Assembly: GCF_000737065.1 (NCBI RefSeq)
Contig: NZ_AQRC01000002.1
Coordinates: 248,001-312,000 of the forward strand
Length of the DNA: 64,000 nt
Source of the DNA: Thioclava atlantica
GTDB lineage: Bacteria; Pseudomonadota; Alphaproteobacteria; Rhodobacterales; Rhodobacteraceae
Direction: 5' to 3'
Shown here in pieces: positions 51,952-60,615 of this stretch. A program made the translations under genes and the position numbers. Positions within the stretch are counted from its first letter, which is position 1. The number at the start of each line of letters is the position of its first letter. The notes beneath the pieces were generated by a model. That model made no database searches. It saw only the letters and a list, made by a program, of their open reading frames with translations, and had not been told where the DNA came from.

Positions 51952-53157
51952 TTATCCGGCCGTCGCGACCTTCTCGGCGATCTGCGCGAGCGGCTCCTGC
52001 AGGCTCTGGATCGCCTGGCTGATCTTCTTCCCGTCGCGCGCGCGCAGCTCGGCCGTGTAGACCTTGTAGCCGCCGAGCGCCTGCGGATCGCGATAGGTGT
52101 CGAGCAGCGCCCGCACGTCGGCGAAACGGGCGTTGATCCGCTCCGCAAGCTCGGGCGAGATCTTCTTCATCCCGGGCTCGAGGAAGGCGAAGGCCTGTTG
52201 GGCGCCTTCCAGATTGCCCGCGATATCCACGAGATCGATATGGCTGTAGGCCTCTTCCTCGCCGGTGATCTTGCCGCTTTGCACCTCTTCGAGCAGCGAT
52301 GCCGCGCCATTGGCGAGATCCTCGGGGCGGTAGGTCAGCCCCTTCGCGAGATCGTCGAGCCGCGCGACATTCGCCACGAGTTCGGCCGCGAATTCCTTCG
52401 TTCCGGCGTCGATCGCCTGTTTCTCGAAGAGGTCGCGCTCGACCGCGTGATACCCGTGCCAGCCGGCTTCGGGATCGAGATTGGAGGCGCGCATGTCGAT
52501 CAGATAATCGAGATTGCCCGAGCTGTCGGTCGGATCGGTGCCGGGCAGCACGAAGCCTTCGACATCGGATTCGATCCGCTCGTAGAAGGGCCGCGCATTG
52601 GCATAGGCCGCCTGCGCCGCTTCCAGATCATCCGCCTCGACGGCCTCTTTCAGCCGGGTGACCGCGACCAGCATCGCGTCGACCGTTTGCTCGACATAGG
52701 CCGCATACCCGGCGGTCCCTTCGGCGAGGAGGTCGGCCACTTCGCCCTGCGGCCGGGCCGCGAGCTTGCCGGTGACGGTGAAGTCGATCATCTGCTGCGC
52801 CGCCGCCGGGCAGTAGATCTGGTAGGTGCCGCCGTCGAGGGTGAGCGTGAAGCGCGCGGGCGGAAGCCCCGGCGCGAGGTTTTCCTTCTCGCCGAGGATG
52901 CGCGACCCGGCGAGCACCTCGAGCTCCGAGATCGCGGGGGCGGACACGTTCGTCACGGTGAAGGTGACGGGCCCCGCCGCGGCGCTGTCGGCATCGAGCT
53001 GGCAGGTGCCGCCATCATCGCCGGTCAGCGTGATCGCGACCTGCGCGACGCCGTCCTTGATCGTCGCGGGATCGGCCAGCGCGGGCTGGGCCCCGAGCAT
53101 CAGAAGGCCGAGCACGGCCTGGGGCGCCACGGAACGGGTCAGGAAAGAACGGGTCAT
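51952..53157 (-). CDS. efeO: EfeO: periplasmic iron-uptake protein (cupredoxin plus M75 domain)
   Basis: 401 residues with a signal peptide ending near QPALADP. The N-terminal cupredoxin-like part (VAITLTGDDGGTCQLDADSAAAGPVTFTVTNVSAPAISELEVL, TYQIYCPAA) is followed by the M75/imelysin-like part with the HXXE metal motif in WHGYHAVERDLF (about residue 235). EfeO binds iron and hands it to EfeU. AAGGAG precedes the ATG at 53157. Last 14 bases of the gap precede efeB. Confidence 0.95.
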   Translation of the reverse strand: MTRSFLTRSVAPQAVLGLLMLGAQPALADPATIKDGVAQVAITLTGDDGGTCQLDADSAAAGPVTFTVTNVSAPAISELEVLAGSRILGEKENLAPGLPPARFTLTLDGGTYQIYCPAAAQQMIDFTVTGKLAARPQGEVADLLAEGTAGYAAYVEQTVDAMLVAVTRLKEAVEADDLEAAQAAYANARPFYERIESDVEGFVLPGTDPTDSSGNLDYLIDMRASNLDPEAGWHGYHAVERDLFEKQAIDAGTKEFAAELVANVARLDDLAKGLTYRPEDLANGAASLLEEVQSGKITGEEEAYSHIDLVDIAGNLEGAQQAFAFLEPGMKKISPELAERINARFADVRALLDTYRDPQALGGYKVYTAELRARDGKKISQAIQSLQEPLAQIAEKVATAG

Positions 53158-53204
53158 CGAAAGACTCCTTTTGGGATTTTGCTTGAGGGTCGATGGCTCG
53201 GTCA

Positions 53205-54764
53205 TCACGACCTGGCTTCTTGGAAGGTGGAAAGGCTCCGGCGGCGCGCGGCGCGCAGGGCCGGCACGATCAGCGCCAGCGCCCCGAGGAGCAGGAAGAG
53301 AGGAAGGGCTCCGGCCCAGAAGCGGGCCTCGATCCGGGCCTGTTCGGCCGTTCGCAGCGCACGGGCATTCTGCGCGACGACGGCAGGGTCGATGCGCCAG
53401 GCTCCGGCGGTCTCGCCGTCCGGCATGCGTTCGATCCGCAGTACCCGGGAGGTCTGCAGACCGCCCTGCGACAGGGTCAGCACGAGATCCGTCCGCCCCT
53501 CGGCATCGAGCAGCGCCCCGGAGGCGGTCCAGAGATCGACCTTGTCGATCCGCTGCCAGGTGGCCGCATAGGGCCCGGGATGACGCGCGGGGTTCAAGCC
53601 GACCGGTAGGCGCCCGCCCGTGAGCGTCACGAGTTCCTGCAGACCGATCCGCGCGGGCAGATCGCTCAGCTCCCGAGACGATTTCAGATAGCGGTGCGTG
53701 GCGGCGAGCCCCTGATGGCGCTCGGGCGTGACCTCGGCCTGCGAGAGCGGCAGGCTCAGGCGCTGCCCCGCGACGCTCAGGATTGCGTCACGGGAGGAAA
53801 GAGAGAATTGCGCATCCGACAGGGTCTCGCCATCGGCTGTGACCATCGGTGCCTGCATCCTCACGGCCGGCTCGGCCTTCGGCCAGCCAAGCGCCAGCCC
53901 GGCGGCCAGCAGAACCAGCGCCCCTGCCCCGCCAAGACGCAACCGCAGCGCCCCTTGCGCATCGGGGCGCAACCGGCGCGGCCAGAACACGATGAGGGTG
54001 ACCGGGATCAGATAGGCAGCCCAGCCCAGGACCTCCACGAGCCGCGGATCAGCGGGAATGCCGAGCACTCCGGTGATCAGCGCCGATTGCACCGATCCGG
54101 GCGCGACCAGCGCCGCGAGATCCGCGACCTGACGCTGCCCGGCCAGAAGCCAGCCCGCCTCATGCGCGGTCCGCAGCGCCTGCAAGGTCAGCCCCGCCGC
54201 GACGAGGATCAGGAAAGCCCCCGTCCAGCGGAAGAACCGCCCGAGATCGAGTTTCACCCCGCCGAGATAGATCCCCCAGCCGATCGCGACCGAGAGCGCC
54301 AGCCCCAGAGCCGCGCCGAGCGACGCGAGAAACCCGGATTGCGCCGCCGAAAGCGTGGCGAGCAGGAAGACGCTGGTCTCGAAGCCTTCGCGCAGCACCG
54401 CGAGGAACGCCATCACGGCCAGCGCAAGGCCCCCGCCCTTGCCCAGGGCCGCACCGATATCGCCTTCGAGATTGCGTTTGAGATCGCGTGCATGGCGATG
54501 CATCCACAAGATCATGCCGGTGACGAAGACCACCGCGATCACGCCGATTACCGTCTCGAGGGCTTCCTGTTCGCGCTGCGGCAGGGCGTGCTCCAGCGCC
54601 TTGAGCGCCAGGCCGACCGCGAGCGAAAGCGTCAGCGCCGTTCCGACCCCGATCCACATCGCCCCGAGCCCTTGCCCGCGCTGACGCAGGAAGGCGGCGA
54701 TGATCCCGACGATCAGGGCCGCTTCGAGCCCTTCTCTCAACCCGATAATGAATGTCGGCAGCAT
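53205..54764 (-). CDS. efeU: EfeU: FTR1-family iron permease with a C-terminal extension
   Basis: 519 residues. REGLE near residue 10 and REGFE near residue 123 are the two iron-translocating motifs of FTR1/EfeU, within seven membrane helices ending about residue 265. Usual EfeU is about 270-280 residues. Here about 225 extra residues follow: a periplasmic-looking domain (PMVTADGETLSDAQFSLSSRDAILSVAGQRLSLPL..., LQELVTLTGGRLPVGLNPARHPGPYAATWQRIDKVDLW...) and a final membrane helix (FWAGALPLFLLLGALALIVPAL). The extension resembles nothing I can name. First gene of efeUOB. Confidence 0.93.
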   Translation of the reverse strand: MLPTFIIGLREGLEAALIVGIIAAFLRQRGQGLGAMWIGVGTALTLSLAVGLALKALEHALPQREQEALETVIGVIAVVFVTGMILWMHRHARDLKRNLEGDIGAALGKGGGLALAVMAFLAVLREGFETSVFLLATLSAAQSGFLASLGAALGLALSVAIGWGIYLGGVKLDLGRFFRWTGAFLILVAAGLTLQALRTAHEAGWLLAGQRQVADLAALVAPGSVQSALITGVLGIPADPRLVEVLGWAAYLIPVTLIVFWPRRLRPDAQGALRLRLGGAGALVLLAAGLALGWPKAEPAVRMQAPMVTADGETLSDAQFSLSSRDAILSVAGQRLSLPLSQAEVTPERHQGLAATHRYLKSSRELSDLPARIGLQELVTLTGGRLPVGLNPARHPGPYAATWQRIDKVDLWTASGALLDAEGRTDLVLTLSQGGLQTSRVLRIERMPDGETAGAWRIDPAVVAQNARALRTAEQARIEARFWAGALPLFLLLGALALIVPALRAARRRSLSTFQEARS

Positions 54765-54859
54765 GGTTTTATCCTCGCGCGGGGGGCGGCGCCCCGATTC
54801 CTTATCGTTTTACTCGGGCTTCCCTAACGCCCGCGTATCCCCGGCGCAAGGGTTTTTCC

Positions 54860-54872
54860 GACTAATTAAGTC
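54860..54872. promoter_or_regulatory. Imperfect dyad upstream of efeU
   Basis: GACTAATTAAGTC is an almost perfect dyad about 95 bp before efeU in an AT-rich patch. Read leftward, TGACTTAATTAGTCG is one base from a TGA-N9-TCA iron-responsive element, so it may bind RirA or another iron regulator. The rest of 54765-55104 holds no gene. Confidence 0.35.
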
Positions 54873-55104
54873 ATCTATTTCCTGTAGCACGCACATGATG
54901 GGGCCGCGCGCACCGACCGGTGTCCTGAAACAGTGTCCACCAGCGCAGGGCGCGGCGTAGGATTTCGGGTGCCCTTCGGATCTCGGGCATTGCCGATCGG
55001 TGGAATACCGCTGAAACGCCGCGCCTATATCCTTCGATCAATCGACGGGGTCCTGCCGGTTGCTAGAGTGGAGCGGAGATCCGTTTCCATCAGGCGCTCT
55101 TGCC

Positions 55105-55992
55105 ATGACGAAGCTCACGCCCCTCGCACCGCCCCGCGATTGCATTGGCTGCCCCACCCGCCGGAGCGGCGCCTGCGCCGAACTGCCCCCACGCACGCAG
55201 GCGCGCCTCGGGGCGCTCGCCCGATCCCGGAACTATCCGCGAAATCACCGTTTCTGGAGAGAGGACAGCCCGCCCGCATTCTACGCCGTCGTGACGCGGG
55301 GCTTCGTGCGGATCCAACGCCACTCCCCGGATGGCCGGCGCCAGATCGTCGGCATAGCGCATCCCGGCGAGCTGATCGGCGCAGGCATCGAGTCGCGCGC
55401 GGGCTATGCGCTCGAGGCGGCGACGCCGGTCGCGCTGTGCCGGTTCGACAGAGGCGCATTCGAGCGCCTCGCGCGCACACTTCCCGACCTGCGCAAGCTG
55501 GTCACGCGGCAGGTGCTCCGCCAACTGCACGAGATCCGGAGCATGAGCTGGATGCTGGCCCGGCTCTCGCGAGAGGAACGATTGCGCCTGTGCCTGAACG
55601 ACATGCGCGATCTCATGCCCTGGCAGCCGCAGCCCGACGGGTCCGGCATCCTCACCGTCGAATGGTCCCGCGCCGACATTGCCGACCTGCTCGGGACCAC
55701 ACCGGAATCGATCTGCCGCGTGCTTCGCCAGCTCGAGAAACGCGGGCTGTTGGGCCTCCTCGATCCCTATCACATCCGGATCGACGACATGGCGGCGCTT
55801 ACCGAGGGGCTCCCCGTGGGCCCGGGCATCGCGCTGCTCCGACCCGCAGAGACCGGCTCCCCGCCCTGCGCATCCTCGCTCCGAAGCGCGGATCAGCCGG
55901 GTTCGGAGCAACGCCTTGATGGGGATCAATGCCCGCGATCCCTTCGCGCGCCACGCTCGCAACGTGAGCGGGAGGCTCCCGACGGGCGCTGA
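55105..55992 (+). CDS. FNR-like oxygen-sensing regulator (four cysteines)
   Basis: 295 residues from ATG 55105. Cys13, Cys16 and Cys24 at the N-terminus (DCIGCPTRRSGACAEL) and Cys112 (PVALCRFDRGAF, aligned with Cys122 of E. coli FNR) give a full set for a 4Fe-4S cluster. Cyclic-nucleotide-like barrel, dimer helix and a winged HTH follow (WSRADIADLLGTTPESICRVLRQLEKRGLL). In the recognition helix the FNR pattern ExxSR is ESICR, with serine replaced by cysteine. The C-terminus is about 45 residues longer than usual and low-complexity. It may bind the FNR-type box at 4170 or regulate nearby P-ATPase and efe genes. Confidence 0.85.
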   Translation: MTKLTPLAPPRDCIGCPTRRSGACAELPPRTQARLGALARSRNYPRNHRFWREDSPPAFYAVVTRGFVRIQRHSPDGRRQIVGIAHPGELIGAGIESRAGYALEAATPVALCRFDRGAFERLARTLPDLRKLVTRQVLRQLHEIRSMSWMLARLSREERLRLCLNDMRDLMPWQPQPDGSGILTVEWSRADIADLLGTTPESICRVLRQLEKRGLLGLLDPYHIRIDDMAALTEGLPVGPGIALLRPAETGSPPCASSLRSADQPGSEQRLDGDQCPRSLRAPRSQREREAPDGR

Positions 55993-56059
55993 CGCAGGCG
56001 GGCCTCATCAGCACAGGGGCTGGCCGGGGGCATGCCGGCAAGTTCTCAGGGAGGGCAAG

Positions 56060-56737
56060 ATGGACGAGATTGACCGTTTCGAAGATCGCGAGGAGGCTGG
56101 AAAAGCGCTTGCCGACCGGCTGTCGCAGTATCGCGGACAGGATGCGGTGGTGCTCGCCCTGCCGCGCGGAGGTCTTCCGGTCGGCGCCGAAATCGCGCGC
56201 GCGCTCGCCCTGCCGCTCGACCTCGTCTTCGTGCGCAAGCTCGGCACGCCGCACAATCCCGAACTCGCGATGGGAGCGATCGCCGGGCCGCAGGGCGAGG
56301 TCGTCGTGCGCAATCCCGACGTGTTTCGCGCCGCGGGCTGCGAAGAGGCGGAGTTCACCCGCATCGCCGAGCGCGAAAAGGCGGAAATCCTGCGAAGGCG
56401 CGAAGCCTATGGCGCGCCGGATCTGCCCTTGCAGGGCAAGATCGCGATCGTGGTCGATGACGGCATGGCGACCGGGGCGACCATGCGCGCGGCGCTGCGC
56501 GCAGTCCGCCAGAGCGGTCCCGAAAAGACGATCTGCGCGATCCCGGTCGCCTCCCGCTCGGCGCTTGAGGAAATGAGGGGCGAGGCCGACGAGGTGATCT
56601 GCCCGCTCGTGCCGAGCCATCTTTATGCGGTCGGCGCGCATTACATCCATTTCGATCAGGTCCCGGATTCCGAGGTGACCGCGATCCTCGCCCGCGCGCG
56701 TTCGGAGGCTTCCTCGGCGGAGAACCCGGCGAAGTGA
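56060..56737 (+). CDS. Phosphoribosyltransferase-fold protein
   Basis: 225 residues. LALPRGGLPVGAEIARALALPLDLVFVRKLGTPHNPELAMGAIA and the PRPP loop IAIVVDDGMATGATMRAALRAVR are typical of the ComF/erythromycin-esterase-associated phosphoribosyltransferase group. Good ribosome site (GGGAGGG). Such genes often lie beside universal-stress or FNR-type anaerobic genes; the substrate is unknown. Confidence 0.85.
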   Translation: MDEIDRFEDREEAGKALADRLSQYRGQDAVVLALPRGGLPVGAEIARALALPLDLVFVRKLGTPHNPELAMGAIAGPQGEVVVRNPDVFRAAGCEEAEFTRIAEREKAEILRRREAYGAPDLPLQGKIAIVVDDGMATGATMRAALRAVRQSGPEKTICAIPVASRSALEEMRGEADEVICPLVPSHLYAVGAHYIHFDQVPDSEVTAILARARSEASSAENPAK

Positions 56738-56791
56738 CCGGACCCCTTGCACGAGGCGCTTCAGCGAGGAAACGCCCCTGCCCGCTGCGCC

Positions 56792-57019
56792 TCAAGCAAG
56801 GCGAAGGCGCGCGGACCAGCAGGCGATGTCACGCGGCGAAAGCCGGAAATAGCGGGCGATCTCGGCATCGCTCAGCCCGAGATCGATCAACGCCGCGAGC
56901 GTCCGCCGCGGATGTGGTCCGAGGACTGCCGGATAAGCGGGCCCGAGGCCGGTCAGGGTTGCGGATGTGGTCGCCTTCGATGCCTGAACTCGCGGGGGTC
57001 GTTCGCACACGTCGCTCAT
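56792..57019 (-). CDS. Small HTH-like protein
   Basis: 75 residues from ATG 57019 (AGGGCAGG upstream; a second ATG is at 57031). The C-terminal half HPRRTLAALIDLGLSDAEIARYFRLSPRDIACWSARLRLA reads as a helix-turn-helix. Small proteins of this form occur near Crp/Fnr genes in Rhodobacterales as far as I recall. Divergent from the regulator at 57227. Confidence 0.5.
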   Translation of the reverse strand: MSDVCERPPRVQASKATTSATLTGLGPAYPAVLGPHPRRTLAALIDLGLSDAEIARYFRLSPRDIACWSARLRLA

Positions 57020-57226
57020 CCTGCCCTCCATCGCTAGGAAACAAGAGCCAACATAGGGTCCGCGGCCCCGCGCGCATTGACGCCACGCAAAACGACGGGC
57101 CGGGTCTCGCCCTGCCGCCCCCGCACCGGCAGGAATTGGCCTGCCGGCGCTCCGGCAGCAGCCGAGCGGCGCCGGGGGACCGACAGCACCGCGCGCCGAC
57201 CGCTCTGCTGCCCAATGGAGGACGCC

Positions 57227-57961
57227 ATGAGAAAGACCCAGCGGTTTCCGGACAGCCGCGGCACCGGATCGCGGGGGGAGTTTCCCGAACGGCTCCAGCG
57301 GGTTTTCGATGCGCTCTCGCCCGGGCAGCGGAGCGCGCTCGCGAAGCTGTGGAAGACCCGGGCGCTGAAAGCGGGGGACATCCTCTGGCGCGAAGGCGAG
57401 AGCAGCGAGGATCTGGGTTTCCTGCGCGACGGCGTGCTGGCGCTGGTGAAGACCCTGCGCGACGGTCAGCGCCATATCGTCGGGTTGCGCGTCCCGCCCG
57501 CAATGGTCGGCGATGCGTCCGGAGGGGAGGAGGCTTTCGCCGTCGAGGCGCTGAGCGATGCGACGCTTGTCACCTGCAACCGCGCCGCATTCGAGGAGAT
57601 TCTCTCCCGCTCCGCCGAAGCCTCCGATCTCTTCATGCAGATCACCCTCGACGACATCGAGGCGGCGCGGGAATGGAACCTCGTCCTCAGCGCACCGAAA
57701 GCGGCACAGCGGGTCGCCGCCTTCCTCGCCATCCTGTGCCGGTCGGAGACAGGCGACGCGGTGCCGATCCGGCTCGCGATCACGATCAGGCGCAAGGACC
57801 TCGCGCAATATCTCGGCATGCGGCAGGAATCGCTCAGCCGCGCCTTTCACGACCTCGAGGCGCGCGGGATCATCCGCCTGCGCTCCCCTTCGGAATTCGA
57901 CGTGATCGACCGCGCGGGTGTTTTCGGGATCGCGGGAGATGTCGTGACGCGCGACCTCTGA
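57227..57961 (+). CDS. Crp/Fnr-family regulator without cluster cysteines
   Basis: 244 residues from ATG 57227 (GGAGG five bases before). Barrel: KAGDILWREGESSEDLGFLRDGVLALVKTLRDGQRHIVGLRVPPAMVG. HTH: TIRRKDLAQYLGMRQESLSRAFHDLEARGIIRL, with the FNR-type ExxSR (ESLSR). There is no N-terminal cysteine cluster; Cys at the middle only. It resembles DNR/FixK-type regulators that recognise FNR-like boxes but sense other signals or levels. Confidence 0.88.
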   Translation: MRKTQRFPDSRGTGSRGEFPERLQRVFDALSPGQRSALAKLWKTRALKAGDILWREGESSEDLGFLRDGVLALVKTLRDGQRHIVGLRVPPAMVGDASGGEEAFAVEALSDATLVTCNRAAFEEILSRSAEASDLFMQITLDDIEAAREWNLVLSAPKAAQRVAAFLAILCRSETGDAVPIRLAITIRRKDLAQYLGMRQESLSRAFHDLEARGIIRLRSPSEFDVIDRAGVFGIAGDVVTRDL

Positions 57962-58005
57962 GCAGCGGGGATGTCCGATCCCTTGCCACGGGCCGCACCC
58001 GGTCC

Positions 58006-59901
58006 CTACGAGGCCACGGGCTCCGCCCCGGCTTCGGGTTCGGCCATCGGCACCGCACGCGGCGCGATCCGCAGCGCCCGCAGCGCATTGAGAATGACCG
58101 CGACGTCGATCAACTCCTGCAGCAAGGCCCCCTCGACGGGCGTCAGATACCCGAAAGCCGCCACGATCATCCCGATCACCGACAATCCGATCCCGGCGAC
58201 GACGCTTTCGAGCGCGATGTGGCGCGAGCGGCGCGCGATCTCGATCCCCGGTCCGAGCCGGTCGATCTGGTCGACGAGGATCACCACATCCGCCGCCTCT
58301 GCCGACGCCGCCGCCCCTCGCGCGCCCATCGCGACGCCGACATCCGCCGCGGCGAGCGCGGGCGCATCGTTGATACCGTCGCCCACCATCATCACCGGGC
58401 CGTTCTTGCGCTCGGTCAGCACCAGCAGAACCTTCTGATCGGGCGTCAGGCTGGCGCGCAGCCCGTCAAGCGGGAGCCCCTCGGTGACGCGCTCGGCCAC
58501 CTCGGTCCGGTCCCCCGTGGCCAGAAGGATTCGCCCGACCCCCTCGCCGCGCAGCCCCGAGAGCATCACCCCCGCGCCCTCGCGAAGCGGGTCGGCCATC
58601 ACCAGATGCCCCGCCAGTTCACCGTCCACCGCAAGCGCCACGAGCACCGATCCTGCCGAGAGCGCGGGATGGTCGTTCGCCCCCTCGCCGACCCGCGCGG
58701 CGACGAAACCGTTGCTGCCGACGATGACTTCATGCCCCTCGACATGGCCGATAAGCCCTTCGCCGGGGATTTCGGTGACCTCGGAGGGCACGGGGAGACC
58801 GAGCCCGCGCGCGCGCGCCGCCACCACGATCGCCTGGGCCACGGGATGTTTCGACGCCTGATCGAGCGCGGCGGCGAGCCGGAGGATCTCGTCCTGCTCC
58901 AGCTCGCCATGGCTGTCGATCGCGACGATCTGCGGCCGCCCCTCGGTCAGGGTCCCGGTCTTGTCGAGGATCAGCGTGTTGATCCGCGCCATCGTCTCGA
59001 GCGGTCCCACCCCCTTGATGAGAACACCGAAATGCGCCGCCCGCGACAGCCCCGCGACCAGCGCCACGGGAACCGCGAGGATCAGCGGACAGGGCGTGGC
59101 CACGACGAGCACGGCGACGGCGCGGATCGGGTCGCCGGTGAACCACCAGGCGGCGGAGGCGATGACGAGCGTGACCAGCAGAAACCCGAGCGACCAGCGA
59201 TCGGCGAGCCGCGACATCGGCGCCTTCGAACGCTGCGCCTCCTCCACCAGCCGGACGATGCCGGCATAGGTGCTTTCCTCGGCGCGGCGCATCGCGGTCA
59301 GGTCGAACGCGTCGCCGGCATTGGTCGAGCCGCTCATCGCCTCGGTCCCATGCGCGAGCCGGACCGGCAGCGACTCCCCGGTCAGCGCCGAGGTGTCGAG
59401 AAAGACCCCGTCCGACAGCACGACCCCGTCCACGGGCACCACGTCGCCCTGCCGGATCAGGAGCCGGTCGCCGGGCTCGATCCGGTCGAGCGGGATCTCC
59501 TCGAGCCCGCCGTCGCGATGTCGGGTCGCGGTGCGGGGCACCCGTGACAGGAGATGATGCATCTCGCGCCGGGCGCGGCCCTCGGCGAAGCTCTCGAGGA
59601 ACGTGCCCCCGGTATACATCACCGCGACGACCGCGGCGGCCAGCTCCTCGCCGAAGAGCAGCGCAGCGCTCATCGACAATGCCGCGACGAAATCGAGCCC
59701 GACCTCGCCGCGCAACAGGCTGCGGATGATCTCGAGGAAAAGTGCGGCCAGGGCGGGAAGGACGCCCGCGATCCAGACAAGCTCCGCCAGATCGGCGCGC
59801 CCGACCGCCAGCAAACCGAGCCCCGCGACCAGACCGGCAAGCGCCAGCAGGAAAATGGCCGTCTTCAGACGTCCGAAGCTCGATTGTTCCACGCGGCGCA
59901 T
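58006..59901 (-). CDS. Heavy-metal P1B-type ATPase with a TPCP motif
   Basis: 631 residues, no N-terminal metal-binding domain. Transmembrane metal motif VVATPCPLILAVPVAL (TPCPL in place of the usual CPC), phosphorylation site LDKTGTLTEG, HP motif KHPVAQAIV, TGES (DTSALTGESLPV) and MVGDGINDAPALAAADVGVAMG. TPCP is the mark of the poorly known P1B-5-like group (Ni/Fe export in some rhizobia), which often ends with a hemerythrin domain; that domain is absent here. Probably exports a divalent metal. Its location next to Crp/Fnr regulators suggests oxygen-linked control. Confidence 0.9.
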   Translation of the reverse strand: MRRVEQSSFGRLKTAIFLLALAGLVAGLGLLAVGRADLAELVWIAGVLPALAALFLEIIRSLLRGEVGLDFVAALSMSAALLFGEELAAAVVAVMYTGGTFLESFAEGRARREMHHLLSRVPRTATRHRDGGLEEIPLDRIEPGDRLLIRQGDVVPVDGVVLSDGVFLDTSALTGESLPVRLAHGTEAMSGSTNAGDAFDLTAMRRAEESTYAGIVRLVEEAQRSKAPMSRLADRWSLGFLLVTLVIASAAWWFTGDPIRAVAVLVVATPCPLILAVPVALVAGLSRAAHFGVLIKGVGPLETMARINTLILDKTGTLTEGRPQIVAIDSHGELEQDEILRLAAALDQASKHPVAQAIVVAARARGLGLPVPSEVTEIPGEGLIGHVEGHEVIVGSNGFVAARVGEGANDHPALSAGSVLVALAVDGELAGHLVMADPLREGAGVMLSGLRGEGVGRILLATGDRTEVAERVTEGLPLDGLRASLTPDQKVLLVLTERKNGPVMMVGDGINDAPALAAADVGVAMGARGAAASAEAADVVILVDQIDRLGPGIEIARRSRHIALESVVAGIGLSVIGMIVAAFGYLTPVEGALLQELIDVAVILNALRALRIAPRAVPMAEPEAGAEPVAS

Positions 59902-60077
59902 CCCCTCCTGCCCGTGCGAGCGCCGCGCATGAAGCGGGCGCCTGCCTCGGCCCCTACTCTTGCGCAGATCGCTTCAGGCGTCGAGCCCGGCAGACGGCCC
60001 CGAATGTCGCAGGCGCACCGGGCCCGGCAGCCCGAAACGGGATCCGGTAGGGACCGCGCCGCGCGGATCTTGCCTCC

Positions 60078-60497
60078 TCAATTGCCGCGGCAGCGGTCGC
60101 GCATGCTCTGAAGCGCCTCGAGGCCGAGGTCGATGCGGTCCTGACAGCTGCCGTCGCGGGCCCTGTCCTGCGTCAGGCAGGAGCGGATCACCGCAAGCAT
60201 CTCGTCGGTCGCGGCAACGACGTCCTGGCAGCTTCCGTCGCGCAGCCGGTCACGGATGCGGTCGCGATCCGCATCGCTCCAGTCCCGATCCCGATCCTGA
60301 TCCTTGTCCTGATCGCGGTCCTTGTCGCGGTCCTGATCGCGATCCTGGGATTGCCCCTGCGCGAGGACGAGTGGCTCATCCGCGGCAAGGGCGGGTGCTG
60401 CCGGGAGAACCGTGCAGGCCAAGGCGAAGGTGAATGCCGCCGAAACTGCGCGCACGGGCTGCAGGGGCGAAGTCGAACGTGAAAGAATTCCAGCCAT
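60078..60497 (-). CDS. Small secreted protein with a charged D/R/Q repeat
   Basis: 139 residues. Signal peptide VRAVSAAFTFALACTVLPAAPALAADEP, then about 25 residues alternating Asp, Arg, Gln and Lys (QDRDQDRDKDRD-like units), then about 60 residues with four cysteines in two similar DGSCQD...CL/C segments (LRDGSCQDVVAATDEMLAVIRSCL and ARDGSCQDRIDLGLEALQSMRDRC). The two Cys pairs look like an internal repeat that forms disulfides. Unknown function. Nearby 60498-60615 and 59902-60077 show no gene. Confidence 0.65.
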   Translation of the reverse strand: MAGILSRSTSPLQPVRAVSAAFTFALACTVLPAAPALAADEPLVLAQGQSQDRDQDRDKDRDQDKDQDRDRDWSDADRDRIRDRLRDGSCQDVVAATDEMLAVIRSCLTQDRARDGSCQDRIDLGLEALQSMRDRCRGN

Positions 60498-60615
60498 CTC
60501 TTTGCTCCATGAATGAGTGTTGCTCGATCACGGTGGCGTGAGATTGCCGCGCGCGCATTGTCGGAAAGCAACAGCGCGCGTTCCGCCCGATTCCCGACCG
60601 GCCCGCAGTTGCGCC

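Noticed and set aside
56734-59547. Long plus-strand frame opposite the P-type ATPase and through the Crp/Fnr gene
   Set aside because: Crosses two well-supported genes in wrong frames with no domain.
60188-60571. Alternative Arg-rich reading of the D/R/Q repeat region
   Set aside because: Only the 60078-60497 frame gives a signal peptide and paired cysteines.
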